Of a DNA stretch of 41,285 nt, positions 39,869 to 41,285 are shown piece by piece. Below the pieces are notes generated by a model. It made no database searches. It was not told the origin of the DNA and saw nothing but the letters and a program-made list of their open reading frames with translations. Both the position numbers and the translations under genes were made by a program. How positions within the stretch are numbered: position 1 is the first letter of the stretch; each line of letters opens with the position of its first letter. This DNA comes from a virus: positions 1 to 41,285 of IMG/VR virus record IMGVR_UViG_3300042866_000147, one strand, 5' to 3'.

Positions 39869-40600
39869 TTATTCGTTTGTTTGTATTCTATAGATTGAGC
39901 TTTGAACAGCACTTTGGTTTTCTGTATACATTGCCAAGTTTTGTACTGTAAGATCCAACAACTCATCTTCTAAGTAAGTCTCAAGTTCACAGTTTTGATC
40001 AAAAGAAGGCAAGCCATCTAACATGATATATCCTGTCTTGTTAATGTACACTGGATATCTCATATATGATATGTAAATATCTTTTGGTGTAAATGTACCA
40101 TCTGTAAATATAGATATCTCGTCAGAGGATAGAAAGTTAAATGTTTCTTGATATTCGAAAGAAGGCTTGTAGTTGTCATTAGTTAGTATAAACTGAATGT
40201 CACCATGTTTAGCCAAATCTCTATTTATCCATATCTTTCTATTTGTACATCTTCCTTTGTCTGCTAATATATAACTATCAAGATAGAACATATATTTTGG
40301 AGTCAAAACATTAAGACTTGCAAAATACTGATTCAACTGTGCATTCTTTAATGCTAAAGGCAAAGGTTGATTGTTATAGGTGATAACTAAACTTTGAAGG
40401 TCTTCATAGCGTTTTTTAAATGCATCCAACCCATAACCAGAGTTTGTACTAGTACCATCAACCTTTTGCTTTATTAGCTTTATCTGAGCTTCGTTAAGTG
40501 CTAGAATCTTATCTTCTAGGTTAATTTGTTGATGCTCATTTGTTGATAGTTTATTTAGTTTCTGGTCAATCTTATATAATAAACTATCTACTGGGATCAT
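39869..40600 (-). CDS. Structural protein of the head-neck region, 243 aa
   Basis: A 243-residue protein. It starts with helices ('SLLYKIDQKLNKLSTNEHQQ', then 'KILALNEAQIKLIKQKVDG') and continues with an alpha/beta part: 'YFASLNVLTPKYMFYLDSYI', 'TFTPKDIYISYMRYPVYINK', 'CELETYLEDELLDLTVQNLA'. The last phrase resembles the C-terminal helix of small head-completion or ring proteins, in which an acidic helix precedes 'xxLAxxY'. Its start overlaps the previous gene's stop as ATGA, and 26 nt separate it from the 386-aa gene. A ring, adaptor or head-completion protein is the best guess; the family is not certain. Confidence 0.5.
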   Translation of the reverse strand: MIPVDSLLYKIDQKLNKLSTNEHQQINLEDKILALNEAQIKLIKQKVDGTSTNSGYGLDAFKKRYEDLQSLVITYNNQPLPLALKNAQLNQYFASLNVLTPKYMFYLDSYILADKGRCTNRKIWINRDLAKHGDIQFILTNDNYKPSFEYQETFNFLSSDEISIFTDGTFTPKDIYISYMRYPVYINKTGYIMLDGLPSFDQNCELETYLEDELLDLTVQNLAMYTENQSAVQSSIYRIQTNE

Positions 40601-41285
40601 AATGAGGCTATTTTTTTTCCTTTTAATTTGCCTTCCAAAGTCAATAACTGATCTTGGTTGTCTTCATCTGCAAGGAATTTAACTAAATCATCTTCATCAA
40701 CTGCTATTTCAAATTCACCTTCGAAAACTCTACCATTAGGTCTCACTCTATAAATTGAATGAGCAACAGCTTGTTTTACTAGGTCTTTGATATGGAGCAA
40801 GTTTTCTTTCATATCTGCAAATCTGTTGAACACTTCTATAGGGTTCAAACCTTGATATTTGCCATTCTTGAATTCTGTTTGTTTTAGGAGGTTATCCACC
40901 TGATTGTAAACTGCTTCTTCTTTAGAATCATCAGATACTGGAAGACCAAGTAGACGAGCCACTTTCTTCTTCTTCTCAGGAGTCATAGAATCAAACTTAA
41001 CAATAGCTTTATTAATAAGTTGTTTCTTTTTAAACATCACCTTGTTTTCAATCTCATCATCTGCAACATAATATTGAATGTCTGCAGGGAATTCACCACG
41101 CTCCCAAGCTTGATAGCTAGAAGCAATTGTTGGATGAACTCTCAACCATGAGAATGCTAGCTCTTGCAATGGCATTGACAAATCATAATAATTGTCGCCA
41201 TCCATAAGCTTAACAGGTTGTACGTGTAAGGAATCATCAACAGAAGTTGATAAGCCATAGTTCCAGAACTGAGAACGAGGACTTA
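40597..41285 (-). CDS. Partial structural protein, 5' end beyond window
   Basis: The frame ends with TGA at 40597-40599 and stays open to the right edge. An ATG at 41203-41205 would give 202 residues, but the 26 codons upstream of it read as ordinary protein ('SPRSQFWNYGLSTSVDDSLH' then 'VQPVKL') with no stop, so the true start is probably outside the window. The visible part is helical and charged: 'LQELAFSWLRVHPTIASSYQ', 'KAIVKFDSMTPEKKKKVARL', 'FADMKENLLHIKDLVKQAVA', then a beta-like 'NGRVFEGEFEIAVDEDDLVK'. It is acidic toward the C-terminus. A virion or assembly protein is likely from its context; no family recognised. Confidence 0.6.
   Translation of the reverse strand, partial: SPRSQFWNYGLSTSVDDSLHVQPVKLMDGDNYYDLSMPLQELAFSWLRVHPTIASSYQAWERGEFPADIQYYVADDEIENKVMFKKKQLINKAIVKFDSMTPEKKKKVARLLGLPVSDDSKEEAVYNQVDNLLKQTEFKNGKYQGLNPIEVFNRFADMKENLLHIKDLVKQAVAHSIYRVRPNGRVFEGEFEIAVDEDDLVKFLADEDNQDQLLTLEGKLKGKKIASL

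Noticed and set aside
39864-39871. TAATTTTT, a near match to TAnnTTTG, upstream of the 386-aa gene
   Set aside because: No TTG or TTTG at the right distance upstream, and the run of T makes a near match easy by chance.
1-41285. tRNA genes or riboswitches in intergenic gaps
   Set aside because: Gaps are almost all under 90 nt and show no cloverleaf or conserved aptamer pattern; only terminators and promoter-like sites were found.

Overview
The window is an AT-rich (about one third G+C by eye), gene-dense stretch of a double-stranded DNA phage. It covers most of the virion-structure and ejection half of the genome of a crAss-like phage (order Crassvirales, podovirus-like), so the likely host is a Bacteroidota bacterium. 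Four things support this. There is a 4145-residue protein with the DxDxD metal site of the Crassvirales/YonO-type single-chain RNA polymerase. Next to it lie internal 'cargo' proteins of the crAss type, then a very large muzzle-like tail protein preceded by ring/collar-type proteins, in the order usual for this group. Start sites have A-rich leaders without clear Shine-Dalgarno sequences, as is common for Bacteroidota. One candidate promoter fits the Bacteroidota TTG / TAnnTTTG pattern.

All genes lie on the minus strand, so transcription runs from right to left. Right end (41.3-38.7 kb): an incomplete structural gene, a 243-aa structural gene, and a 386-aa gene with expression-biased codons followed by a strong terminator at 38.6 kb. 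Next (38.6-31.7 kb) comes a fibre and receptor-binding block: a 185-aa structural protein, a 50-aa Cys-rich protein too short for routine ORF calling (37889-38041), a 91-aa protein, a tail-collar fibre, a collagen-like fibre with a self-cleaving S74 chaperone, two paralogous adaptor proteins (one with a BNR beta-propeller) and a GPF-domain protein. A second strong terminator (31.63-31.65 kb) and a promoter-like site (31.54-31.57 kb) open the next unit: a metallophosphoesterase, three ring/tail-tube-type proteins and the 1853-aa muzzle-like protein. After two small GPF-domain proteins come the presumed ejected proteins: a 1055-aa protein with an NlpC/P60-like peptidase and two possible ADP-ribosyltransferase-like domains, a 958-aa protein with glycine-zipper segments, an 864-aa cargo protein, and the giant polymerase, which also carries an HExxH zincin motif. 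The first 21 codons of a further gene lie at the left edge.

Read together, the left 30 kb looks like a packaged infection kit: adsorption parts, a membrane-inserting and cell-wall-cutting set, possible host-modifying enzymes and a polymerase delivered with the DNA. Three patterns stand out beyond standard annotation: poly-threonine linkers in five different virion proteins that join interchangeable modules; an N-terminal 'GPF' domain shared by three proteins around the muzzle gene; and a recurring Gly-Gly motif in the two adjacent cargo proteins.

There is no gene-free stretch over 300 bases; the longest gap is 31511-31685 and it holds the promoter-like site and terminator. I saw no tRNA, rRNA, CRISPR array, insertion sequence or reverse transcriptase.
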